Positions 1-19,201 of a stretch of DNA of 64,000 bases are shown in pieces. The stretch is from positions 77,501 to 141,500 of the forward strand of contig MCFG01000121.1 of the NCBI GenBank assembly GCA_002104895.1. The letters are read 5' to 3'. The stretch comes from Anaeromyces robustus (taxonomy: Eukaryota > Neocallimastigomycota > Neocallimastigomycetes > Neocallimastigales > Neocallimastigaceae). The translations under genes and the position numbers were made by a program. Position 1 is the first letter of the stretch, and each line of letters opens with the position of its first letter. A model generated the notes under the pieces. That model searched no databases. It was not told the DNA's origin and was given only the letters and a program-made list of their open reading frames with translations.

Positions 1-1655
1 GAACTTATTGATATATAATGAAATCGAGTCAAATTATCAATTTTTTTTAACATTTCTAATGGATTTACATTATCATCTCCATATAAGTATTTATAAATAT
101 AATATCTAAATTTTTCTGAATATCCATTATAATCATTTGTTAATGAAATTGGTCTTGCGATTGGTTGTATATTTTTATTAACTGCACAAATATCTTTATT
201 TTCACATACATTTTCATCATTATATAAACTAGTAATTCCTGAAAATTTTTTAAATTCAGTCATTAATTTTTTTTGTACTTCTCTAGATGTCATTCGTGAT
301 ACAGCTAAAATTGATGCTTCTATATTTTCTTCTGTTGAATATTTACTTATTCCAATATTGTATCCTGCTATCATTGAAGCTGATATCCCTTCTTTATTCC
401 CAGGTAGAGTAGTTATTTTATAATCAGGACTTATTGGCCAATCAAAATAGCCAAGTTTAATAAATAAACCATCTCCATCCATCAATTTATCTATTGTATA
501 TACGACATTTTTAAAAATGGATTCTAATAATTATTATTATATTATTATAATAATAATTATTGTTATTATGATTATTGTTTTTAATAATAATAATAATAAT
601 TATTATTAAATTAATGTTAAACCTGATGAAACTTCATTTTTAAGCCTCTTCATAGTTTTCAATGCATCAACAGCATTTTGACTAGTTAAACTAGGAAACG
701 GATCATCAACTGAATCTCTAAATGAATATATAAATTCATATAATCCCCCTGTCCCAATTTCATTTTCTTTATATACATTATAAAATTAATTATATAATAT
801 TGTTAATATTATGTAATTATTATTTAGAAATACAATATTATATAATATTAATAATGTATATAAATGTATGATTATATACCACTAAAACCACCACTATATC
901 CTAGTAAATCTGTATTATTTTGCTTTTTCTCTTCATTTAAAATATATTTACCAGTTTCTATTAAATCGTTCCATGTTTTAGGAACAGTTCGATTATATTT
1001 ATTTAAAAGTCTGTCATTATAATACAGCACAGTATAATCTAAATAGGCAGGCTAAAGGTTTATTAATAATATTTTTAATTATATTAAAAAATATATATGT
1101 TATTTTTAGTAATTTATATGTTATCCACAATAGTAATTAAAATATAAAAAAATAAATGGCTAAATTACAAGAGCAACTAGTTTATTATTATAAAAAAAAG
1201 ATTCTGATTTTTCAATATGTGTATACATATCAATATGACTTTTAGGCATCCATTCTTTTAAATTTATAAAATGTGGTTCAAACTTTGTAGTATAAATATT
1301 TTCATAAAAATATATATCATATCTAGTTGATTTTTTTAGTAAATATGAATCTACTAAAGAAAAAAAATCAATTGTTTCTATTGTAGAATTACTTGGAGTA
1401 AACAGAGTTAATTTTAAAGTAATATCTATATTATTTTTTTTTGAATAATCATTGAATTCATTAACTAAATAGCTGTATATTTGGACATCTAAGTTGTCTG
1501 TAAAAGCTAAAGCATTTAAAATTATGGAATTTACATCATCTATATATTTATATAATATTAATAAAATATTATTTGTTGATACAAAATATTAAAATATAAT
1601 AATTACTTATAAACAAAAGGAAAAAAACCAGAATTATAAATGACATCTGAATCAT
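1..1655 (-). CDS. Solute-binding/7TM receptor, paralogue A (3' end outside window)
   Basis: Five coding exons are visible on the minus strand: 1607-1655, 1169-1539, 880-1051, 623-766 and 1-523 (continues past the window edge). Introns are 67, 117, 113 and 99 bp, all GT-AG. About 419 residues are visible. The 49-nt first exon encodes a signal peptide (MIQMSFIILVFFLLFI), with a second in-frame Met at 1646. The rest is a bacterial-type family 1 extracellular solute-binding fold: a YDIYFYENIY strand, FFYNNKLVAL, a LDYTVLYYND stretch, P-x-TW-N-D-L, then GTGGLYEF. By homology with the next two genes, the missing part should hold the seven-helix domain. The likely role is binding an extracellular solute, perhaps a sugar or oligosaccharide, to drive a class C GPCR-like receptor at the plasma membrane; the ligand is unknown. 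No break is seen in the visible part. Spacing to the next paralogue downstream cannot be judged. Confidence 0.85.
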
Positions 1656-2068
1656 TACGTCTTCTTATGATTATATATTTCAATTTTATATTAGTGTTAC
1701 TTTTATTTTTTTATAATAGAAATTTAAAATAATATAAATACATATATATATAATTTTTTTTATAATATTCCATATAGAAGAAAAGAATTAAAAATATTGC
1801 ATTTACAAAATTTTTAAATGTTTTTATTTAATCGTTTATAAATATATATTGTCCATAATCATAAATTTTAAATAATTCCTTAAAGATATTTCAATTCTTT
1901 TTATTTATAACTTAAAATCAATTCTAAATAATTAATGATATATATTAAAAATTTTAAAAATTTAATATTATTCAAATTATTATACTATCGATTCAATATC
2001 TCAAAAAACTTAAAGTTTTAACAATATACAAAATATAATTATAGTTTGTTAGTTAAATGATTCAAATA

Positions 2069-2102
<34 letters not shown>

Positions 2103-2178
2103 TTTTTTTGAAAATTTTAATATGAAAAAAAAAAAAATAATAATTTAAAAAAATAATTTTAATATGAAAAAAAAAAAT

Positions 2179-2238
2179 AATAATTTAAAAAAATAATTTT
2201 AATATATATATATATTAAAATTATTTTTTTAAATTATT
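2179..2238. repeat. 60-bp perfect palindrome
   Basis: The arm AATAATTTAAAAAAATAATT continues into a TA-rich centre and returns as its exact complement, ending TTTAAATTATT. Just left of it, a roughly 45-bp unit containing AATATGAAAAAAA and TAATTTAAAAAAATAATTTT is tandemly duplicated, so the palindrome may have grown from a duplicated and inverted unit. Confidence 0.75.
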
Positions 2239-2662
2239 TTTTTTCGGTAACTGAATAATTAAATATATTCGAAAATATATAATTTATAAATTTATAACTG
2301 TAAAATGCATAAAATTATAATAAATCAAAAACTATAAAATTATTATTTGTGAAATTGGTGATAAAAATATAAAAGAAAATGAAATTATACTAATTTTAAT
2401 TTTTATTATGAATTTAATAAAACATAAAAATATTCCACATATTTAGCTTTATATGGAATATCAATCATCAAATAGATATAATTTTCATTAATATATAAAT
2501 ATATCAAATGATTAAAAAACATTTAAATATCAATATTTATTTATTTTTGCTTTCATTTTATATTTTATTCTTTAATATTTTATTAAAAATTAAATTTTAA
2601 TATTTTGTATTTATTTATCTTACTTCAGATTATTTAAAAATTTATAAAATATATATTAACTA

Positions 2663-2734
2663 TATAAAAATATTACTTAAAAATATAATAAAAGTTTAAT
2701 TTTTTTTATTATATTTTTAAGTAATATTTTTATA
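2663..2734. repeat. Hairpin with 31-bp perfect arms
   Basis: The left arm at 2663-2693 begins TATAAAAATATTACTTAAAA. The right arm at 2704-2734 is its exact reverse complement, with a 10-nt spacer. It lies about 790 bp downstream of the copy B stop codon. It could be a foldback mobile element or a structured 3' signal; the sequence alone does not decide. Confidence 0.75.
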
Positions 2735-3521
2735 AACTTTATTTGAATCTATTTTTCGTATTTAAAAAAGTTTTTTTTTTAAAATATTTACTCAAAAAAG
2801 AAAATTTGGAATATATATATAAATTTACAAAAAAAAATTAAAAAAAATTATATACAAATATTAATATAAAATAGACAATATATATATTTTTAATATAAAT
2901 TATTAACTATTATATATCATAATTAATTTATAAGGGTTATTAAATGAAAAAAAAAAAAAAAAAAAAAAAAAAGTATATTAATTATAATTTGTTCTTTATT
3001 TAACATTTTTATCATCGAAAAAAAAAATATTAAAAAATAATTTTTTCTTCCTATCTTTCTATAATAATAAAAAACGTTATATATAATGTAAGAATTATTA
3101 TTTATAAAAAATATTTATTTAAAACAATACACCAATAAATGATTATTATTACATGTATTTTTTCACTTTTTTGGAAAAATTATCATCAAAACAATTATTT
3201 TTTATGATGTCTATAAAGTAAATTAACAATATTATTTTAAAGACTTAATAATGCTATTTTTTTTAATATTAACGATTATTTATTAATTAAAAATATTGCA
3301 CTACATATATATATTTCAATATTTTATAGTAATTTTTAAACGTTCCATATAAACTGAATGTATAATATATAAAGTTTTCATATTAATATATATATTTAAT
3401 ATAATATGTATTGTTGGCAAATATATTTTTATTATTATTATTATATTAATATTTAATTATAAATAGTATTTAACATAAATATTATATGTATATATTAATC
3501 TTATTTACTTTATTTTTAATT

Positions 3522-5180
3522 TTATATTCTATTAAGAGTATTAGGTGCATTTTGAGTATTACGATTATAATATGAATTATTTGTGCCTATCATACTATTT
3601 TCTGCCATTGCTGATTTGATTATATAATTTTGTTTATTACTAGACTCTAATCCACAATCCTTTGTATTACTTTTTATCACAGATATTTCGTCTCGATAAT
3701 GATATTCTAAGAATTTATAATATACTCTTACCTTAGAACTTTTTACACTAATACTTTTATTTTCAGAAAAACTAAATTTTTTTAAATATTCTGAATTTGA
3801 ATTATCTTCACTTTTAAATGCTTCACTAATTTCATAACTAATACCTCTACTTTCATCTTCTGTCCTAAATGTTTTAGAATATTTGACACGTTTATCTTCT
3901 TTAATAGATTTACAATATAATATTTTAATTCCATATAATAAAAAATAATTAGAAATTACATATATAATTATTATAATTTCTCTGATTATATAATAAGTGA
4001 AATAATTTTTAATCTTAATTTTACTAAATGAAGTGAATATAATAATTAGTAATATATTTATACAATATGCAGCAGTGCAAAAACGAACGTCATAATATGT
4101 TTTTTTAAGAAACCATTCTAAAAATATTAAAAATAACGAAAACAAAATAATAAAAATTTTATACATTGCTGATATTATTAATAAAGCATTTGAAAATGTT
4201 CCTGATTTACATTTTTGGTAATTTTTGCCATTTGTAATTATCATATCTTCTATAGTATAAGGAGATATTAGAATTAAACCATTGATAATTAAATCAATAG
4301 AAATAAATGCCAATAATATAATGTATCGATGATTATTAATCCAGTCTGAATTTTTATTTTTTTCCGGATAATTAGAAATTAATCTATGAAATACAGGAAT
4401 ATGAATTAATGTATAACTAATAAATTGAAGTAATAATTTTAAATGACATTTGAATACAGTTACTTTATCTAAATCTATATAGCTAACAATTAACATTAAT
4501 ATATATCCAATTAATGAAAAAATCCAAAAATCTTTTGTTAAAAAATTAAAGTATGAATTAAATTTTTTGACAAATAAAAATATGGATGATAAAAGAATTA
4601 TCAATGTTAAAATTATATATATCACTAATATATATGTTCCAGTAAAAGAATCTTTTGAATCTATTGATATATAATATATTCGAGTTAGATCATCGATTTT
4701 TTCTAACATCTCCAATGGATCTACACTATCATCTCCATATAAATATTGATAAATATAATTTCTAAATTTTTCCGAATATTCATTATAATCATTTGTTAAT
4801 GAAATTGGTCTTGCAACTGGTTGAATATTTTTATTAACTTCACATACCTCATTATTATTACATGCGCCTTCTTCATTATATAAACTGGGAATTCCTGAAA
4901 ACTTTTTAAAATCTGTCATTAATTTTTTTTGTACTTCTTTAGAAGTTATATATAATAAAGCCTTTACTGAAGCCTCTATTTTGTTTTTCTCTGAATAATT
5001 ATTGATTCCAATATTATATCCTCCTAAAATTGAACCTGAAACCCCTTTTTTATATCCAGGTAAAACAGTAATATTATAATCAGGACTTACAGACCAACTA
5101 AAATAACCAAATTTTAAAAATATACCATTTCCATCCATTAATTTTTCTATTGAATAATCTATGGATTTAAAAATTGAATC

Positions 5181-5247
<67 letters not shown>

Positions 5248-6528
5248 ATGATAAGACATTATTTATTTATTAATAGTAAAATTTAAAAACAAAAAAAAAG
5301 TGTATTAATTAGTATAAATTATATAATTTATTATTATTATTTACTATAATAATTATAATTAAATTTATTTATTTAAAACCTGAAGAAATTTCATTTTTAA
5401 TCCTTTTCATAGTTTTCAATGCGTTTACTGCATTTTGACTTATTAAATCAGGAAATGAATCATCAACTGAATCTCTAAATGTATACATAAATTCATATAA
5501 ACCACCTGTTCCAATTTCAGCATCTTATTAAAATAATATTAGAAGAAGAAGAAGAAAATAGTTTTAAACAAAATCTCTAAAAATTCTAAAGATTCATGAT
5601 AGATATAATAAATTAAATTAATATTATATATGAAAAAAAAATATACCAATAAATCCTCCATTATATCCCATTAAATCAGTATTATTTTGTTTTCTTTCTT
5701 CATCTAAAATATATTTAGCAATTTCTATCATATCATCCCATGTTTTAGGTACTGATTTATTATATTTTTTCAAAAGTTTATCATTATAATACAACACAGT
5801 ATAATCTAAATAAACTGGCTATATTATATATCAATTAATTAATAATAAATCCTTTAATATTTAATTTCACACTTTATATTTTATTAATATTTAAAAAATA
5901 AAAAAAAAAAAAAAAGAAATAAAAAAGTATATATCTAATATAATAATATATATTTAATAATTATATTATTACAAGTCCAACTAATTTATTATTGTAAAAA
6001 AAAGATTCTGATTTTTCGGCATATGGGAACATATCAATATGATCTTGAGGGATCCATTCTTTTAAATTCAAAAAATAATGTTCAAATTCAGTTGTATAAA
6101 TAAGATCATAAAAATATATATCATATCTAGTAGATTTTTTTTGTAAGTAAGAATCCATTAATGAAAAAAAATCTACTGTATCAGCGGTAGAATTCGCTGG
6201 AGACAATAAATTTAAATTTATTGTTATATTTAAATTAGCATTTTTGGAATAATTATTGAAGTCATTAACAACGTAAGTATATATTTGAACATCTTCATTT
6301 TCAGTAAAAGCTAAAGCATTTAAAACTACAGATTTTACATTTTCTAATAATATACATAATATACATTTATTTATAAGTTTTTAAAATAATGTTAATTATT
6401 TAATCAGCAATAATTCCATTACTATATTCTAGAATTATTATTTATTTATAATTTTTAATAACATAATAATAACTATTACCAATAAATAAAAGAAATATAG
6501 TTACAATTATAAAATATAGTTGCATCAT
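3522..6528 (-). CDS. Solute-binding/class C 7TM receptor, paralogue B (complete)
   Basis: Exons are 6480-6528, 5973-6343, 5647-5818, 5380-5523 and 3522-5179, joining to 797 residues. Introns are 136, 154, 123 and 200 bp, with phases 1, 0, 1 and 1. The start is the first of two adjacent ATGs (6528, 6525). Residues 1-16 form a signal peptide (MMQLYFIIVTIFLLFI). Residues about 17-415 are a family 1 solute-binding domain with YDIYFYDLIY, FFYNNKLVGL, VLYYNDKLL, KTWDDM and EIGTGGLYEF. Seven hydrophobic helices follow at about 427-449, 462-480, 488-509, 530-550, 574-599, 612-631 and 640-665. Cys490 at the start of TM3 and Cys569 in the second outer loop match the conserved class C disulfide pair. 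The cytoplasmic tail of about 130 residues is rich in Ser and Lys. The inferred role is a plasma-membrane sensor of an extracellular solute. The family assignment is strong; ligand and downstream partner are unknown. Confidence 0.92.
5180..5379 (-). repeat. Intron 4 of copy B with AAT/AAC trinucleotide array
   Basis: This 200-bp intron runs from a GTTTTA donor to an AAAAG acceptor. On the minus strand it carries (AAC)n followed by (AAT)n directly before the acceptor, at about 5183-5248. The corresponding introns of copies A and C also hold AAT repeats at this position, so the array seeded before or during duplication and then changed in length. Confidence 0.8.
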
Positions 6529-7518
6529 GAATATTAATTATTATGAAAATTTACTTCTTTAATTAATTTTCTAATATACAATAATCTATTAATAAAATAC
6601 ATAATAAATATTAATATATATTATTATATATCAAATATTACATAATTGTAAAAGCAATAATTTCAATAAAAAGGTTTCTATTTAAAAAGGAAAAAAAATA
6701 TATATATATTTTATTAATATATATAATTTTTCCATAAATAAATAAAAAATATATGTATTAAAATTAATTACTATCCTATAATTTTATTACTAACCGTAAA
6801 ATTTTTTTCTTTCTTGAAATGAAAATTATATAAAATATAGTTTTTTTTTTTTTTTTTTACATTATCAAATATTCGATATTTTTTATAATTTTAAAAAATT
6901 TAAAAAAAATCATTATATATGTAACTTTTATTTACAATTTTTATATTAATATTTTTAAATAATATAGTAAAAACTAAATCCAAATATATATATAAATAAA
7001 TTTTATTATAATATTTTTTTTTTTAATTTATATATTATTCAAACTAATAGTCTTTATGTTTTTATATTTTACTTTACTTATTTCAAGTTAAATAATATAT
7101 AGTTTACCAAGTTTTTACAAAATATTAATAATATATTTTAAAAAGTTAAAATTTAAATATTATTTTATATTATTTAATACTATATCTCATTTGGTAAAAT
7201 TTTCTTCCCTTGCTTTATATAAATTATACAAAAAATTAATAATATAGATAATTTATATATATATATATTTATATAAATATATATATAAAAGTTTTATATT
7301 CATTTTATTTATTAATTCATACATTTATTCCTTTTATTTTTTTTTTTTTTTACTTAATTTATAATATATATAATTTTTTATATATATTATATATATTATA
7401 TATGTAAATCCAAATATTAAATAATATAGAAAAGATGAAAATCTTAATACTACATTAATATTAAATTAATATACAAAAAAAATAAAAGGAACAATTATAA
7501 AGGTTTTTGAATTTGTAT
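6529..7518. other. Intergenic spacer between receptor copies B and C
   Basis: About 990 bp of A/T-rich DNA with short (TA)n runs near 7256-7288 and 7380-7402 and a T run near 6841-6858. No exon, RNA gene or element was recognised. It must contain the promoter of copy B, but no specific element can be picked out by eye. Confidence 0.6.
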
Positions 7519-10991
<3,473 letters not shown>

Positions 10992-11049
10992 CAATATTGA
11001 TTCTATTAATTTTTAATCTTCCCTCTTATTTTTTATATTCTATTTTTTT

Positions 11050-11125
11050 ATTTCTGTAATGATTAAATATATTAATATTTTTTTTTTCATATAATATATC
11101 AAATCAATATTTTTATTTTCTTCTC

Positions 11126-11156
<31 letters not shown>

Positions 11157-11231
11157 TTTTTTTTTTTTAATGATTAAATATAATATTTGTTTCATATGAT
11201 ATGTCAAATTAATTTTTTTAATCTTTCTCTC

Positions 11232-11263
<32 letters not shown>

Positions 11264-11290
11264 TGATTAAATATAGTTGTTTCATATAAT
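11050..11290. repeat. Tandem repeat, about 100-bp units with CT/T tracts
   Basis: Three head-to-tail units share AATGATTAAATATA, then a CATATGATAT-like segment, then a (CT)n tract running into a T run of 15-22. The units lie at about 11057-11165, 11166-11262 and a partial third from 11263. The Lys-rich open frame on the minus strand is the complement of the T runs. Confidence 0.7.
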
Positions 11291-11859
11291 ATAATATAAT
11301 GCATCAATAAAAAATAAAAATAAAGTTTGATTGAGAAACTATTTGGTAAATTTTTATAATATATTTAAAAACAAAGTTTTATAATTATTTTATAAAATAA
11401 CGTTGTTATTTATATTTCATATTAAAATTAAATATATATATTAAAGAAAGCTTATAATTTAAAAAAAAATTTATACTAGTTTTTTTATAAGCTATTGTTA
11501 AAAAAATCTTATTCTATTATAATAAAGTATATATTTGATAATAAAAAAAATATTTGAAAAATATACATATAAAAAAATATTTAAGAAAAGTATTTATTAT
11601 ATAATAATAATGTTAAAACAACATATATATATAATAAATAATAATAACAAATATTACACTAATAATAAATATATATAATAATAGAGATTTAAATTTATAA
11701 TGTATTGACTATATTAATAGAATATTATTTTTGATTATTTTATTATAAAATAAAAAACATTTATATTTTATTACAAATTTTATACAATTAACCTAATAAA
11801 GTATAATAAATGATTTATATTTTAATTTCCGGAAAAACATTATATATTTTACATGTGAT

Positions 11860-12130
11860 TCATCAAATAGAATATTTGAAATCATATATTCTCTTTGACA
11901 TAGATGCTCTATGAATTTCAAAGTTTAGGTTAATTTAGCTCTTCAATTCATAATAATAATCAATCCTAGGCATCAAACTGTTGACATTCATTTATCACCT
12001 ATTATTGAAACTATAGAAATTAGTCCTATCACAATCCTTAAGACTTATGAGTCATCATATAATGTTCTACATGTGGGTGACATTTTATAGTGTCAAATCA
12101 AGGGATCCTATGTGTATAAAATATATATAT
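11860..12130. other. Unassigned stretch of higher complexity
   Basis: Base composition is more balanced here than around it (for example AGCTCTTCAATTC, CAATCCTAGGCATC, CAAGGGATCC). Short open segments exist on both strands but all are interrupted, and no domain was recognised. It may be a relic of a gene or mobile element. Confidence 0.35.
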
Positions 12131-12955
12131 ATAAAATATATATCCTCTAAAAAAAATTTCGAGTTTATCTTCATTATACTGTATTATTTTGTTAATAACA
12201 TACTTTCAAGTATTCAAATATTTCTTAAACTATAAATATAAATCTTTATACAAAGCACTATTAAGAGATTTTAATTTAGAATTAATTTATTAATACATTA
12301 ATATATAATAATTTTATTAATAGTTTTATTAAAAATTTATTCTTATAATATTAATTATTCATTAAATATATTTTTTAATATATTAATAATATATATTAAA
12401 GTTAATTATAATATATTAGAAAATATATTAATAAAAAATTATAGAAAGTATATTTATTAATACCTTGTAAATAAGAATAAACATTAAATATTTAATAGGA
12501 TTGTTTAATAATAATACTTAATAATTATTTTACTAATAATTATATAATATTCCTTTATCAATATTTAATATGTTATAATACTTATTAATATTCTTATAAT
12601 AAACAATTATTTAATATTTTTTATAAATTTCACTTTATTAATACAACATTTTTAAATCTTAATTATATTAACATCTTTACAGCAAATAATTCTATAATAA
12701 ATATATAAAATAATTATATTCAAATTCGTTAATAAAAGTGAGACAAACTTTTCCATATATTTATCAATCCAATATTAAAATACAAAAATAATTATGTTCT
12801 CAATGATAAAATTCTAATTTACTTTTTTATTAACGATGTAAAAAAAAAAAAGGTATCATGAAAAAATGAAAAAAAAAAAAATAAAATAAAATAAAATAAA
12901 ATTGAAATATATGTTTCCAAAAAAAAAATTATAATTTTAATATAAAATCTGTTAA

Positions 12956-13140
12956 AATTAATAAAATTAAAATTAAATAAAAACATCAAACTTTTTTTTT
13001 TTTCTTTTCTCATATATTTTTCCCTATGAATAAATTAACACAATTATGTTTAAATTAATAAAATTAAATAAAATAAAAACATCAAACTTTTTTTTTTCTT
13101 TTCTCATATATTTTTTCCTTATGAATAAATTAATACAATT
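12956..13140. repeat. Two-copy tandem duplication, about 95 bp
   Basis: The segment AATAAAAACATCAAAC, a T run, then CTTTTCTCATATATTTTT and ATGAATAAATTAA(C/T)ACAATTA occurs twice head to tail, at about 12956-13048 and 13052-13141, with small changes. No coding meaning was found. Confidence 0.7.
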
Positions 13141-13756
13141 AAATATTATAGTAATTTTACATAAAATTGTCTTCTTAATAAACGATTTTAAAATATATAT
13201 ACATATATATATTTTCAACAAATAAAACATGATAAATTTCAAAAAGTTTTTGGTAATGTACTTGGTTCATTATTGCTAAGAACCAAGATACATAAATTAT
13301 ATTTAAATATTTAAACAATTCAAAATACATTATTAATTGAAATTTTTTTTTTTTCAATAATAGATTTTTACTAAACAGAGATTGAGTTCATTTATGAAAT
13401 AAAAAAAAAAAATTATCTGTGATCTATTTTAAAACTTTTTAACAAAAAAAAAATACAAAAAAAAAAAACATATACATATATTTTAATATCATAGAAATTA
13501 TTCTGATATAAATTATTAAATTTATATATTTACATTATAAATATTTATTTCTATATTCTAATATAAAAAAAATAATTAATTTAAAAAATAAAAATGTTTA
13601 AATTTCTTTATTAGTGGTATTTTTAAAAAAAAAAAAGTTTTATATATGTTTATATTTTATATAAACATATATCATTAATTGGTCAATTTTGATCAATTTT
13701 ATAATAAAAATAAAAATTAACTAAATAAATAAAATTATGTGATAATTTTTTTTATT

Positions 13757-13996
<240 letters not shown>

Positions 13997-15389
13997 GTTA
14001 ATTTATTAATTTATTAATTTAATTTATTAATTTTATATAGAATTAGTAAAATAATACATAATGTATTTATTTTGATGAATGTAATATATATAATGTGAAA
14101 AAAACAATAAAATAAAATATTAATGTATCATAAATATTTTACTTTAGCCAATAAAATTATGACATTAAATTAATAAAAAAAAAAAAAAAAAAAAAATTAT
14201 ATACTATAATATAAAAATTTCTTTGGTAAAGAGGGTTTTTTTAAATTATTATATTTTATTTTAATAATCATTTTTGGTTAATGATTAATAAAAATATATA
14301 TAATATATTTATATAAAATTAATTATTCCAAACAAAATAAACCAAGTAACCTATAAAAAACAGAATTCATTTTGGTTTGTTTCAATATTTTAGGATAAAA
14401 TATTGATTGAAATAAACCAAACTTAAATATTTAATTATAGTTTTAATATTATTAAATATTAAAACTATTTTTGTTTTTTAAAAGAAATATATATATATTA
14501 TCTTTATTGTTCACCATTTTATGAAAAAGTATTTTACCTCTTTTAATATATATACTTTTTTTTTTTTTAGTATATTGAGAATAATAACGAATTATTAATA
14601 AATATAAAATAACTAATAAAGAATATATATAACTTTACAATGTTATATTACTTATATTTTTATTTCATTCCATTTTAAAGAAAATTTATTATAACTATAT
14701 ACTTTTAAACTAAATAATCCTCTATTAGAAATAAATCAAAGCAAACAAAATAAAAAAAAAAAATAGTAATTTTATAATATATTAAAAAAAAAAAAAAGAA
14801 AGAAAGTAAAAGAAAAACTTCTTTAACAACTTACAATAATAAAAATAAAAACCATTGTAATAATTATTATTAATTATTTTTTTTTATTTATATTATTTTT
14901 ATTTAAAATTATTTTAATTCTATTACTTTTATTTTTTTTTTAATTTTATTTTATTTTGTTTTTTATTATTTTTTTTTATTTTATTTTTATTTAATTTAAG
15001 AAAAATAAGAAATAATTATTTATTCTAACATTTTTCTTTATAAAAAAATATTCCATTTTTTTATTTTATAAAACAGAATATTTTTTTTTATGTTAAATTA
15101 TGATTTTGATTTATTTATTTTTTTTTTGTTATTTTTAAATTAATGTATTTCTTTTGCTTTGGCTTTTAATTGGTGAATTAAAGATTTAATATTATTTTTT
15201 GTTTATACTTTAGCATTACTATTTATAGAATTGTAATTAAAATTGATGCTTATTAAATAAAAAAAAAATTTTAAATATTTTTAATATATATAAAATAGAA
15301 CAAAATTTTCAAATCTATAGTAGTTTTGTTTATTCCATACATATAAATTAATAAACTTTTAGAGTGCTATTAAATAATATTTAATTAAT

Positions 15390-19080
<3,691 letters not shown>

Positions 19081-19090
19081 ATTATTATTA

Positions 19091-19121
<31 letters not shown>

Positions 19122-19159
19122 TTATTAATTATTATTATTATTAATTATTATTATTATTA

Positions 19160-19200
<41 letters not shown>
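19081..19200. repeat. (TTA)n array with TTAATTA interruptions
   Basis: About 120 bp of TTA triplets broken by AATTATTA at intervals. It sits directly at the 3' edge of the older LINE relic. Confidence 0.85.

Positions 19201-19201
<1 letters not shown>

Larger units (their letters stand above)
1656..3521. other. Intergenic spacer between receptor copies A and B
   Basis: This 1.9-kb spacer is upstream of copy A and downstream of copy B. It is nearly pure A/T with homopolymers (for example T runs near 2087-2109 and A runs near 2948-2971). It holds two long perfect or near-perfect inverted repeats, listed separately. No coding signal was recognised. Confidence 0.7.

Noticed and set aside
11040-11285. 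Minus-strand Lys-rich frame
   Set aside because: It is the complement of T-run and CT-run tandem repeats.
12047-13357. Several short Phe/Ile/Lys-rich frames on both strands
   Set aside because: Composition artefacts of A/T-rich DNA; no domain, no splice support and no typical codon use.
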